Below, piece after piece: positions 6,374 through 13,902 of a DNA stretch of 23,079 bases. The position numbers and the translations under genes are program-made. Numbering within the stretch: the stretch's first letter is position 1; the number at the start of each line of letters is the position of its first letter. Source of the stretch: an uncultured Clostridia bacterium (GTDB lineage Bacteria; Bacillota; Clostridia; Peptostreptococcales; Anaerovoracaceae); contig CALIXS010000008.1 of NCBI GenBank assembly GCA_938046095.1, positions 1-23,079 on the forward strand, read 5' to 3'. The notes beneath the pieces are model-generated. The model was not told where the DNA came from and searched no databases. It saw nothing but the letters and a program-made list of their open reading frames with translations.

Positions 6374-6407
6374 TACAAAAGCCCTTCTTTACGAAAGGGC
6401 TTTTGTA
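6374..6407. terminator. Bidirectional terminator between convergent genes
   Basis: A 13-base perfect stem (TACAAAAGCCCTT at 6374-6386 with its complement at 6395-6407) around an 8-base loop carries T4 on the right arm in both orientations. It serves the lipoprotein gene from the left and the CofE-like gene from the right. Confidence 0.88.
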
Positions 6408-6525
6408 TTGTTATTGCTATAAGCAAATTGCTCAATTTTGTCCGCAGTCTTTGTATCAAAACACATATCACAGATATCTGACAGCGGCGCAATTTCTAAA
6501 ATACGTCAGTTTTACACATTTCGCA

Positions 6526-7722
6526 TCAGTTCGTGTAGTTGTCGAAGTATCCCTGCACGAGCACTATCGGCGTACCTTTGTCTCCCGAACCGCTCGTCAG
6601 ATCACACAGCGAGCCTATGAGATCCGTAAGCCGGCGCGGTGTCGTACCCTGTGATGCCATGCTCCCGACAAGGCTTTCCGATTTATTCCTGATGCTGTCG
6701 GATATGGCTGCCTTAAGCTCTTCGCCCGACAGATCTCTGAAATCGTTATCGGCAAGATACTTGAGCTTAAGCTCGTTAGGTGTTCCGACAAGACCTGATG
6801 TAAACGCGGGTGAAACGACCGGATCTGCAAGCTCCCAGATTTTGCCCTGCGGATCCTTGAAAGCACCGTCGCCGTATACCATTACCTCTATATTCTTCCC
6901 CGTTCTCTCGCGCAGCCGTCTTTGTATATCCTCGACTAGAGGCTGAGGGTCCCGCGGAAAGAGTTTTACCGTTTCCTCTGTTGATTTGTTTGAACCGAGC
7001 AGGCCGTACTTTTCGTTATAGCCGCTTTTGCCGACCGGCGCGTTCATTATATCGTCAAGACCGAAAACCGCAGAAGCTCCGGCCTCCCTCAATATTCTTT
7101 TCGTCCTCTCACGCGCGTGTATATCACACGTCAACACCTTGTCGGTATATGAAAGTATTGTCTTTGCCTGATTTGCAAAGATTATCTCGACATCTGCGCC
7201 GCATTCTTTTATCAGCTCGCCGTAATATGCAACATAATCCACTCTCGTGAACCGGTGTACGCTCTCCCCGAAGAGCTCTCTGTATTTTTCCAGACTCAGC
7301 ACGTCGGAATACGGATTTACACCGGCGGCATCTATCTTGTCCGGGCTGACGAGCTCGTTTCCGACCTCATCCGACGGATAACTTAACATGAGCACGATCT
7401 TACCCGCACCCTTCGCTATCCCCTTCAGGCATATTGCAAATCTGTTTCTCGACAGTATCGGAAATATAACACCGATCGTACCGGCGCCGAACTTCGCCCT
7501 GATATCTTCAGCTATATTATCAACAGACGCGTAATTTCCCTGAGCTCTCGCCACTACGGACTCTGTAACAGCCACAACATCTTTGTCGTGCAGACTGAAA
7601 CCCTCTTCCCTTGCGGCATCCGTAACACTGTCAACCACTATCTGCGCCAGGTCATCGCCCTCTCTTATGATCGGACATCTGATACCTCTCGATACAGTAC
7701 CGACTCTTCTTTCATATGCCAT
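6526..7722 (-). CDS. CofE-like (coenzyme F420-0:L-glutamate ligase family) protein
   Basis: A 398-residue protein of the F420 ligase family (CofE/FbiB N-terminal type). The N-terminal 240 residues carry the family pattern: an early VSRGIRCPIIREGDDL, DKDVVAVTESVVARAQGNY, then ILSRNRF near residue 90. Archaeal CofE is about 250 residues, so a further 150 residues (from about PQPLVEDIQRRLRERTGKN on) form a C-terminal extension. CofE adds glutamates to F420-0, but there is no other F420 gene in view and Clostridia generally lack the cofactor. A gamma-glutamyl ligase acting on another substrate is the safer statement. The start has GGAGG six bases upstream. It follows the TPR-like gene by 79 bases on the same strand and may share its transcript. 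Confidence 0.82.
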   Translation of the reverse strand: MAYERRVGTVSRGIRCPIIREGDDLAQIVVDSVTDAAREEGFSLHDKDVVAVTESVVARAQGNYASVDNIAEDIRAKFGAGTIGVIFPILSRNRFAICLKGIAKGAGKIVLMLSYPSDEVGNELVSPDKIDAAGVNPYSDVLSLEKYRELFGESVHRFTRVDYVAYYGELIKECGADVEIIFANQAKTILSYTDKVLTCDIHARERTKRILREAGASAVFGLDDIMNAPVGKSGYNEKYGLLGSNKSTEETVKLFPRDPQPLVEDIQRRLRERTGKNIEVMVYGDGAFKDPQGKIWELADPVVSPAFTSGLVGTPNELKLKYLADNDFRDLSGEELKAAISDSIRNKSESLVGSMASQGTTPRRLTDLIGSLCDLTSGSGDKGTPIVLVQGYFDNYTN

Positions 7723-7801
7723 AACGTTCCTCCATTCAAGAAAACCCCGATTTCAAAAATATCACTTCTGAAATGACCAATAAAGTATATCAAAGATCGT
7801 C

Positions 7802-8629
7802 TCAGAGCTCAATTTGATTTTTGATGTCCATTGTGCCGCCGTTAACACCTACGAACGAGCCGTACTTACCTGTGAGATAATCGTCCTGCATGCCTTTTGC
7901 GAGCTTATAAAGGAAAAAACTCCTGTTGACCTGATCGAGCATCGTGTCGTCGCGTTTTTCGGATTTTTCGGTGTCCTTAAACGCTTCAAATCCCATCCTG
8001 TAATCCTTCTTCTCGAGGATATCGAGCTGTATAGGCATCTGAAGCCCCTGCTGATAAAGCTTTTCCAGCTCACCTGTAGTATCTATCGCCGCGCGCGTTC
8101 CCTTCAGCTTTCCGAGCTGCTTCATCATCTCATCCTTGTTTCCGTCATGGAAAGCGAGCATATTGGCAAGCAGACGGTATCTGAACAAAGCTTTGTTGTC
8201 CGTTATATTATGCGAAAACAAATCGAGTACTGCACGGGCATCGTCCCATCTTCCGGCATAGCAAAGCGCAGCTCCCACGTTATAAAAATGTGCGCCCCAG
8301 TCGCTTCTGCGCCCCGCATTCTCAAGCAGCGCGGCATAATACGACAAATACCCTACCGGGTCGCACTTGTCCTGCAATATTGCAGTCGCCTTTACGGAAA
8401 TACCTTTAGCATAAAGGTACAGCGCCACCAGAAGAATCAGCGTCACAAAAATAAACGTATTCTTAAGCCTGAAATCTGTCAGGAAAAATACGCCCGTAAG
8501 CGCTGCCGACACAAGCGATATACCGATAAGCACCTTTTCCGTCATGCGTTTTCTCTTAATCAGCTCTTTGTCCTTCGGGTCAGGATCAAAAGCGATACTG
8601 TCTTTCAGTTCACGGTATTGTTCAGTCAT
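7802..8629 (-). CDS. Membrane protein with TPR-like cytoplasmic domain
   Basis: A 275-residue protein not assigned to a known family. Residues 1-32 are charged. Two adjacent hydrophobic segments (about 33-51 and 58-75) form a membrane hairpin. Residues 80-240 are helical with repeated small-residue/aromatic patterns such as WGAHFYNVGAALCYAGRWDD that resemble tetratricopeptide helices. It probably acts as a scaffold or accessory protein. Its GGAGG site overlaps the end of a 36-codon small ORF, and the start codon overlaps that ORF's stop, placing it in one operon with the upstream membrane hydrolase. Function unknown. Confidence 0.85.
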   Translation of the reverse strand: MTEQYRELKDSIAFDPDPKDKELIKRKRMTEKVLIGISLVSAALTGVFFLTDFRLKNTFIFVTLILLVALYLYAKGISVKATAILQDKCDPVGYLSYYAALLENAGRRSDWGAHFYNVGAALCYAGRWDDARAVLDLFSHNITDNKALFRYRLLANMLAFHDGNKDEMMKQLGKLKGTRAAIDTTGELEKLYQQGLQMPIQLDILEKKDYRMGFEAFKDTEKSEKRDDTMLDQVNRSFFLYKLAKGMQDDYLTGKYGSFVGVNGGTMDIKNQIEL

Positions 8630-8732
8630 AATGCCTCCAAATCAAGCCGGTCGCAATACCTGTGAGCTCTGCCGGCTTCACGTATTTATCCGAATTTCCT
8701 GTACCTGAGCCGGGATATACTGTGATGTTCAT
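8622..8732 (-). CDS. Candidate 36-residue small protein between hydrolase and TPR-like genes
   Basis: An ATG at 8732, two bases after the hydrolase stop (TGA-AA-ATG), opens a frame of 36 codons beginning MNITVYPGSGTGNSDKYVKP and ending at a TGA (8624-8622) that overlaps the next gene's ATG. An AGAGGGGA stretch ten bases upstream could be its ribosome binding site. Filling the gap exactly and coupling to both neighbours argues for translation, whereas the short length and lack of a recognised family argue for caution. It might only keep ribosomes moving between the two genes. Confidence 0.42.
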   Translation of the reverse strand: MNITVYPGSGTGNSDKYVKPAELTGIATGLIWRHYD

Positions 8733-8734
8733 TT

Positions 8735-10039
8735 TCAAAATCCCCTCTTTTTCAGCGAGCTTACTATCCCTACGTACAGCTCTCTGACATCAAATCCCTT
8801 AATATTTTCGCGGTTCAGGTCTATCACGTCTCCGTGTGATATGCCGCGCCGCCCCTCTGGTTCAAGAAGCGTGAAGCTGCTTCCCCACTTTGCGGAATCA
8901 ACAGCTACAAGACCGTCATTTCTGCCGTCGTAACGCTTGACGATGTGATACGACATGTTGAGCGGAAACCTGCCTCCCGACGCCTTTGCGCAATAACTCA
9001 TAATGCTCTCGTAAAGGATTCCGGGCCTGTCGGGCGTATTTTGATTGAACGCGGCACATGCTGAATGCGTGAGGTCTGTAACTCCCGCGAGAAAGTCGGG
9101 TTCCTTGTCTCCGATCCTCGAAGCCGCCGCATTATACGCCGCACTCACTTTATTTACAACAGACTGCGGCATGTTGTTTATAAGCTCTTCTGCAAATATA
9201 CAGCCTCTGTGCGGCGTATTTACCGTCGTTAGCGATGCCACATAACTGTCCATACCGTAATGAGTTATCGCCACCCTCGCATCGAGGCCTCCCTTGGAGT
9301 GTGCTATGATATTAACCTTTCCGCACCCCGTTTCCCGGACTATTTCGGTTATCCTCGCCGCGAGCTCCGCGCCGCAGTCCATTACCGATGCTGCAGACTG
9401 CTGTTCCCCGTAGTAGACGGTCGCGCCGTTTTTCATCAGCTCACGAGGTATCCTCGCCCAATAATTTAAGTGCTTAAAATCGCGGAAGAATATCCCGTGC
9501 ACCATCAGGACAGGATACTTTGTCGAGCATATATTTGAAGTGGCTCTGAGCAAATTAAGCTCTGTCTTTTCCGTTTCAAACTCGGTTTCATCCTTTACCG
9601 TTCTTATGATGAGTGTGAGCATCATAAGATTCAGCGGGAATATCCATCCGAGCAGAACGCCGAGCACGCGGTATCTGATACCGAGCTGGGTGCTTACCGC
9701 ATATACGCATATAATGCCTGTCCAGAATATGACGGCAAGAAGCAGTGCGGCCACAGCGCATCCTATACCGACCGTCGTTTTAGGCAGCTGCGTTCCGAAC
9801 AGTGCGACGGCGTATATCGCTATTACGGCCGGCAGTGCCGCCATAAACGCCGCAAGCTGACGCCAGCCGATGTTCATAGCAAGCAGCCTTCCTGTCGACG
9901 CAGGCGTTCCGATAGGCCTTATACAGATCATTATAAACCCTGCGAGTCCCGCAGTCATTACCGCATATCTCGCAGGTCCGGGCACGAGCATCGAACACGA
10001 CGCGGTTATTATTATTATCGTATTGCAAAGTGTCATCAT
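8735..10039 (-). CDS. Membrane-anchored alpha/beta hydrolase (lipase/esterase-like)
   Basis: The N-terminal 150 residues contain about five hydrophobic segments (for example TIIIITASCSMLVPGP and VGIGCAVAALLLAVIF). The rest is an alpha/beta hydrolase of the lipase/PGAP1-like type, with the oxyanion-region motif PVLMVHGIFFRD and nucleophile elbow IIAHSKGGLDAR in which Ser is the nucleophile. Candidate Asp and His follow in RYDGRNDGLVAVDSA and GRRGISHGDVI. It would hydrolyse an ester, probably a membrane lipid or lipid-linked substrate, at the membrane. The frame is open upstream to an ATG at 10123, but GGAGG lies seven bases before the ATG at 10039, giving 434 residues. It is first in a leftward cluster with the small ORF and the TPR-like gene. 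A TATAAT box is at 10145-10140. Confidence 0.85.
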   Translation of the reverse strand: MMTLCNTIIIITASCSMLVPGPARYAVMTAGLAGFIMICIRPIGTPASTGRLLAMNIGWRQLAAFMAALPAVIAIYAVALFGTQLPKTTVGIGCAVAALLLAVIFWTGIICVYAVSTQLGIRYRVLGVLLGWIFPLNLMMLTLIIRTVKDETEFETEKTELNLLRATSNICSTKYPVLMVHGIFFRDFKHLNYWARIPRELMKNGATVYYGEQQSAASVMDCGAELAARITEIVRETGCGKVNIIAHSKGGLDARVAITHYGMDSYVASLTTVNTPHRGCIFAEELINNMPQSVVNKVSAAYNAAASRIGDKEPDFLAGVTDLTHSACAAFNQNTPDRPGILYESIMSYCAKASGGRFPLNMSYHIVKRYDGRNDGLVAVDSAKWGSSFTLLEPEGRRGISHGDVIDLNRENIKGFDVRELYVGIVSSLKKRGF

Positions 10040-10164
10040 GGTGTTTCCTCCGTCATGACGTGTGACACGAGATACGCAGGAACTTCCGGCACCATAATGC
10101 GCATTTCGTTTTTCTTTTTTCACGGCAAGTCATACGCTGATTATACCACATCTACATCTGCCAT

Positions 10165-10193
10165 TTGAATCATAAACACGACTGTGATATCCT
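10165..10193 (+). promoter_or_regulatory. Probable hflX promoter
   Basis: TTGAAT (10165-10170), a 17-base spacer and TATCCT (10188-10193) lie 34 bases before the hflX start codon, divergent from the TATAAT box of the hydrolase gene. Confidence 0.45.
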
Positions 10194-10226
10194 GTTCACA
10201 TACATTTGCGCAAAAGCGGAGGAAAT

Positions 10227-11510
10227 ATGACACATATCACAGAAACGGCCGGCGTCGGGCCGAGGCGAGCAGTTCTTGCCGGCATACGGCTTGCAGCCGA
10301 CAGCGGGTTCGATCGCAGCATGAAGGAGCTTAAAGGTCTCGCGGAAGCCTGCGGGGTGGAGGTCTGCGGCAGCGCCGAGCAGGCGCGTCTGAAGGAGGAT
10401 CCTGCATATGCAATCGGCCGCGGTAAGGTCGACGAGATCAAAAAAGCCGCCGATACTCTTGAGGCGGATATAGTGATCTTCAACAACACGCTTTCCCCCT
10501 CTCAGCTTTCCAATCTTTCAAATGCTCTTGATCTCGAAGTTATCGACCGTACGATGCTAATACTCAACATCTTTGCCGAACGCGCAAAGAGCAGGGAGTC
10601 AATGATGCAGGTCGATTATGCGAAGCTTAAATACATGCTCCCGAGGCTCGTCGGCCTGCGAAGCAATCTCTCACGTCAGGGCGGCACGGGCGGCACAATG
10701 TCCAACAGGGGTTCCGGTGAAAAAAAGATCGAGCTTGACCGCCGCGTTATAGAAAAGCGCATGACTCTGCTGCGCCGTGAACTCGACAGCATCTCGAAAA
10801 TACGGGATACGCAAACAAAAAAGAGGATCCGATCCGGACTTCCTCTCGTTTCTCTCGTCGGTTATACGAATGCCGGCAAATCAACACTTATGAATCTCAT
10901 GTTGAGCACATTTTCGACAGATGACGAAAAAAGGGTCGAATCCGAGGATATGCTGTTCGCCACACTCGACACATCCGTACGCCGCATAGAAATCCCCGGA
11001 ATGCGTCCGTTCCTTCTGTCTGATACCGTCGGCTTTATCTCCGATTTGCCGACAATGCTTATTGATGCTTTTCACTCCACGCTTAATGAAGCTCTTAACG
11101 CTGATCTCCTTCTCGAGGTAATCGACGCTTCGGACCCCGACCGCGAAAATCACATCAAAGTCACGGAAAGCACGCTCGCCGAACTCGGTGCCGGCAATAT
11201 ACCGATCATACAAATCATGAACAAAGCGGACATCGCACACGATACCGTTCCTGACAGCGACGGCACAATAGCCGTCTCAGCCGTGACGGGAAAAGGGCTT
11301 GACCGCCTGATCCGAAGGATTCGATCCGCACTCGACGACGGTCATGTTCGTGTGACGCTCCTTATCCCGTGGAAGGACAGCGGCGCGGAAAGCCGCCTGC
11401 GCGCCGCCGCCACTGTACTTTCCTCGGAATATACCGATAACGGAATTCTCATAACGGCCTTGCTTGACCGCTCACGCGTCGGAGAGTATCAGAGATTTAT
11501 ATTGCCTTAA
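10227..11510 (+). CDS. hflX: Ribosome-associated GTPase HflX
   Basis: A 427-residue HflX. The N-terminal domain carries the family sequence YAIGRGKVDEI and the FNNTLSPSQ and EVIDRTMLILNIFA motifs. Next comes the Gly-rich linker RQGGTGGTMSNRGSGE and a coiled-coil region, then the GTPase domain with G1 GYTNAGKST (about 212-220), G3 DTVGF and G4 NKAD. HflX binds the large subunit and splits stalled or hibernating 70S ribosomes, often under heat stress. The frame begins at a TTG at 10206, but the ATG at 10227 directly follows GGAGG (four-base spacing) and fits the family length. It converges on larC with a 29-base gap and no clear terminator. Confidence 0.95.
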   Translation: MTHITETAGVGPRRAVLAGIRLAADSGFDRSMKELKGLAEACGVEVCGSAEQARLKEDPAYAIGRGKVDEIKKAADTLEADIVIFNNTLSPSQLSNLSNALDLEVIDRTMLILNIFAERAKSRESMMQVDYAKLKYMLPRLVGLRSNLSRQGGTGGTMSNRGSGEKKIELDRRVIEKRMTLLRRELDSISKIRDTQTKKRIRSGLPLVSLVGYTNAGKSTLMNLMLSTFSTDDEKRVESEDMLFATLDTSVRRIEIPGMRPFLLSDTVGFISDLPTMLIDAFHSTLNEALNADLLLEVIDASDPDRENHIKVTESTLAELGAGNIPIIQIMNKADIAHDTVPDSDGTIAVSAVTGKGLDRLIRRIRSALDDGHVRVTLLIPWKDSGAESRLRAAATVLSSEYTDNGILITALLDRSRVGEYQRFILP

Positions 11511-11539
11511 ACGCCGCTGAGTTTTTTGTTTCCCTTTGC

Positions 11540-12766
11540 TCATTCGTTATCCTCAATCAACTTCCGTACGTCGGCAAGAGAGAGATCATTTTCAATTGCA
11601 ATCCGGGCAATATCGTCATACTCAGTTTTTCTTTTCTCGACTCCATATCCGGAGGAAGTTTTTACACGGACTTCGCCATAGGCTGTTTCAACAGCTTCGA
11701 TTTTTCTGTCGAGAATAAATCGCTTTATCAAAGTTTCACGGACTCCGGTTGTTGAAGTATGTTTATACATGAGTTTAACCATATCATTGACATCCTGCGG
11801 CTTACATATCAACCGAAGCAGAGTACCGGGACGGCTCTTTTTCATTCCGATTGGAATGGTATATACTTCATTCGCCCCTCCCTCGAAAAGGCGATCCGTT
11901 GCAAAACCGATTTCTTCAGCGGTCATATCATCCACATTACAGGAGAGTTCAGCCATGGATTCTGTCAGACCGGAGGATTCTCCCAGCATAGCCCGTACGC
12001 AGTTCGCCGCCTGAAAATCCTTTTTCCCCATACCATAACCGATTGCCTGAATCGACATGGCGGGCATATCCCCGAAACGCGCAGCAAAATATTTCAGAAG
12101 TGACGCGCCGGTCGGAGTGCAAAGCTCACCTTCAATTCCTCCTCCATATATTGGAATGCCCTGTAAAATACATGCGGTGGCGGGGGCGGGAACGGGGAGA
12201 ATGCCATGCGCGCATTTAACCCGACCACTTCCGACGTGAATAGGGGAAACCACAACTTCGTCGGGTGAGATTTCATTCATGAGCAGACAAACCGCAGCAA
12301 TGTCAGCAATCGCATCCATCGTTCCAACCTCATGGAAATGTATATCGGTCACGGGAACACCGTGAACATGGCTTTCCGCATCAGCGATCAGTGAGTAAAC
12401 ATTTAGGATGTCCGCTCTGACCTTTGCGGGAATCGCCGCGTGTTCGGTAATAATGTGACGGATACCATCCATGCTGTTGTGATGATGGGAATGCTGCGGA
12501 TCATGTGAATGTTCGCGGTTGTGATGATGGTCATGGCTCCGGTCGTGCAATACTGTATCTTCTTCTGTGCCATGCACCATAACTGAAATATGTGTACCAA
12601 TGATCCCGCACTTTTCCGAGCGTTCTTTTACGTATTTCACACCCGGGATCCCAAGAGAATTCAGCTTATCTATATATCTGTCAGGTTCGGGCATGAGCTC
12701 AAGCAAAGCGGCCGTCAACATATCTCCTGCGGCGCCCATTCCACAATCCAAATATAGCGTTCTCAT
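11540..12766 (-). CDS. larC: Nickel-pincer cofactor biosynthesis protein LarC (fused form)
   Basis: LarC inserts nickel into pyridinium-3,5-bisthiocarboxylic acid mononucleotide in a CTP-dependent reaction, completing the cofactor of lactate racemase and related LarA enzymes. The 408-residue protein starts MRTLYLDCGMGAAGDMLTAA, has a His-rich metal-binding stretch near residues 74-98 with about ten His, and continues with HFHEVGTMDAIADI, GELCTPTGASLLKYF, and the C-terminal SCNVDDMTAEEIGFA, IGMKKSRPG and STTGVRE. In lactobacilli LarC is made by a programmed frameshift from two ORFs; here it is one continuous frame. larA, larB and larE are not in the window. It is third in an operon with two small membrane proteins, and a GGAGG site precedes it by seven bases. 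Confidence 0.94.
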   Translation of the reverse strand: MRTLYLDCGMGAAGDMLTAALLELMPEPDRYIDKLNSLGIPGVKYVKERSEKCGIIGTHISVMVHGTEEDTVLHDRSHDHHHNREHSHDPQHSHHHNSMDGIRHIITEHAAIPAKVRADILNVYSLIADAESHVHGVPVTDIHFHEVGTMDAIADIAAVCLLMNEISPDEVVVSPIHVGSGRVKCAHGILPVPAPATACILQGIPIYGGGIEGELCTPTGASLLKYFAARFGDMPAMSIQAIGYGMGKKDFQAANCVRAMLGESSGLTESMAELSCNVDDMTAEEIGFATDRLFEGGANEVYTIPIGMKKSRPGTLLRLICKPQDVNDMVKLMYKHTSTTGVRETLIKRFILDRKIEAVETAYGEVRVKTSSGYGVEKRKTEYDDIARIAIENDLSLADVRKLIEDNE

Positions 12767-12860
12767 TTTTTGACCTCCATATGATTTATCATGTTTGCGA
12801 GATGACCTGCCCCGAAGCCGTTACCCGTGTTTACTGCAGAACCGCTATTATAAGGCGACA

Positions 12861-13175
12861 TTATTTCTTTTTAAAAAGAGTACCCTTTATTACACCTTTC
12901 GGATCTTTGATCAGAAGAATTACCAGCCAGATAATCAAACCAAGTGCGACAACGGAAAAGCCGAGGAAAAGGTCGTTTAACATATCTGCCGGTTCAGGCG
13001 TAAAGTATTCGGCTTTCAGTTCTACATACTCAAATATAGCATCTACAAGCCACATAAGGGATGCGCCCCAATACATCCGGCAAAGAATGCCGATCTTCAT
13101 TTCGTTTTTCGGGGCATTTTTGTACCAAATGATTGTACAAATAATGGCAGCGAAAACACTTGTCAATAGAGTCAT
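12861..13175 (-). CDS. Small membrane protein of the larC operon (104 aa)
   Basis: A 104-residue hydrophobic protein with three likely membrane segments: residues 1-18 (MTLLTSVFAAIICTIIWY), about 33-50 (MYWGASLMWLVDAIFEYV) and about 68-92 (LFLGFSVVALGLIIWLVILL), followed by a basic tail KGTLFKKK. Acidic residues sit within or beside the second segment (VDAIFEYVE). Its ATG overlaps the stop of the 146-residue membrane protein (ATGA), so they are co-translated and may form a complex. I do not recognise a named family. Position ahead of larC suggests a link to nickel or lactate metabolism (inference). Confidence 0.85.
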   Translation of the reverse strand: MTLLTSVFAAIICTIIWYKNAPKNEMKIGILCRMYWGASLMWLVDAIFEYVELKAEYFTPEPADMLNDLFLGFSVVALGLIIWLVILLIKDPKGVIKGTLFKKK

Positions 13176-13612
13176 AGTGGCACCCTCCGTTCATCCTTTT
13201 TTTGTATTGTATTTAAAGCTGTTTTCTGTGCTCTCTTTTCGATCAGAGCCGAAACCCCGAGCATTCCAAGCCATACTGCTGTTACAAGTACGGCCATTGT
13301 CACACCGACTGTTGCCATTTCGTGGAGCATCTCAGCAGCATCGGCCGGATCACCTGCCGCAGTCAAAAAGGGGAATCGGGGCACAATCTCCCCATGCCAT
13401 ACATGCTCAAATGCAAGAAGCGCGGCTCCTCCCCAAAGCATATTACGGAGCCATTTCATTTTCTTTGAAAATGGGATCCCGGTTGCAGTTTCTGTGATTC
13501 CGTCTTCAAACTGAATTTCTACTTCATCCGGAGCTTTCTCCTTCTTTTCGATTACCTTGACAGCAATTGTGACGACTGCAGCTTCTGCGGCTGAAACAAG
13601 AAAACACGCCAT
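13172..13612 (-). CDS. Small membrane protein with His-containing segment, first in larC operon (146 aa)
   Basis: The protein starts MACFLVSAAEAAVVTIAVKV. Its first hydrophobic segment (2-20) is followed by a charged loop, a second segment (about 59-82, LWGGAALLAFEHVWHGEIVP) holding two His and two Glu, the loop DAAEMLHEMATVG with another His, and a third segment (about 104-122, VTMAVLVTAVWLGMLGVSAL). Paired His/Glu inside a membrane segment would suit metal coordination, but this is inference and I recognise no named family. The frame is open to an ATG at 13642. The ATG at 13612 follows AAGGAAGG and is preferred. It is the first gene after a leader with an intrinsic terminator at 13654-13693. 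Confidence 0.82.
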   Translation of the reverse strand: MACFLVSAAEAAVVTIAVKVIEKKEKAPDEVEIQFEDGITETATGIPFSKKMKWLRNMLWGGAALLAFEHVWHGEIVPRFPFLTAAGDPADAAEMLHEMATVGVTMAVLVTAVWLGMLGVSALIEKRAQKTALNTIQKKDERRVPL

Positions 13613-13769
13613 CTGTTTTAACCTTCCTTTCGGGTATTTCAAAATTCATGCGCAAAAAAACACACGTCCGCTCTCTGCTGAGAACCCGTGCGCTTTCATA
13701 GTACACAATTCTAATTTATAAATGGTGGCACTTCGGTGCTAATCCGGACTTCATGTCCGAAAAATATTT
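13613..13769 (-). promoter_or_regulatory. Structured 5' leader (candidate riboswitch or attenuator) of the membrane protein-larC operon
   Basis: The predicted transcript has about 155 untranslated bases. In order it carries a hairpin CGGAC-ATGAA-GTCCG (13759-13745), a hairpin GCAC-CGAA-GTGC (13739-13728), an AT-rich stretch, a possible antiterminator helix (13707-13703 with 13693-13689), the terminator (13693-13654) and the AAGGAAGG ribosome binding site. It does not match any riboswitch consensus that I can recall with certainty. The gene context suggests nickel or cobalt sensing, and the NiCo family is the first to test. Confidence 0.5.
13654..13693 (-). terminator. Attenuator-like terminator in the leader of the larC operon
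   Basis: Leftward, GCGCACG (13693-13687) pairs with CGTGTGT (13666-13660), using two G-U pairs. The inner stem GTTCTC/GAGAGC (13685-13680 with 13675-13670) closes an AGCA tetraloop, and T7 follows (13660-13654). It lies between the promoter at 13776-13803 and the first gene at 13612, so it can only act as a conditional terminator. A competing helix TGTGT/GCGCA (13707-13703 with 13693-13689) would break it. Confidence 0.7.
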
Positions 13770-13775
13770 TCTATT

Positions 13776-13803
13776 ATTGTATCAAAAAAAATTCCTTTGT
13801 CAA
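13776..13803 (-). promoter_or_regulatory. Promoter of the membrane protein-larC operon
   Basis: Leftward TTGACA (13803-13798), a 16-base spacer containing A8/T8, and TACAAT (13781-13776). The start of transcription would be near 13769, about 157 bases before the first start codon. Confidence 0.72.
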
Positions 13804-13863
13804 TACATTTCACCGTCTTGCGTCTACGGTCATAGCATTTCCCGGCTGAATATGCAAAAACTT

Positions 13864-13900
13864 AAAAGCCGGCTCACGTCGTAAGCGCCGCCGGCGTTTT
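13864..13900 (-). terminator. Terminator of guaB
   Basis: Leftward, AAAA-C-GCCGGC pairs with GCCGGCTTTT (single bulged base), with T4 at the end. It lies just after the guaB stop and before the larC-operon promoter. Confidence 0.75.
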
Positions 13901-13902
13901 CT

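Noticed and set aside
7814..8665. 283-codon ORF opposite the TPR-like gene
   Set aside because: It is the exact antisense of a gene with good start, coupling and membrane segments; its protein has no recognisable pattern.
11540..12766. Programmed frameshift in larC as in lactobacilli
   Set aside because: The frame is continuous from start to stop, so this is a fused LarC.
12781..13497. 238-codon rightward ORF opposite the two small membrane proteins
   Set aside because: The leftward frames have ATGA coupling, ribosome binding sites and membrane-protein patterns; the rightward frame has none.
13722..13760. T-box-like GGTGGCAC followed by hairpins on the + strand
   Set aside because: No rightward gene follows, there is no specifier stem or terminator, and the leftward promoter and terminator explain the region better.
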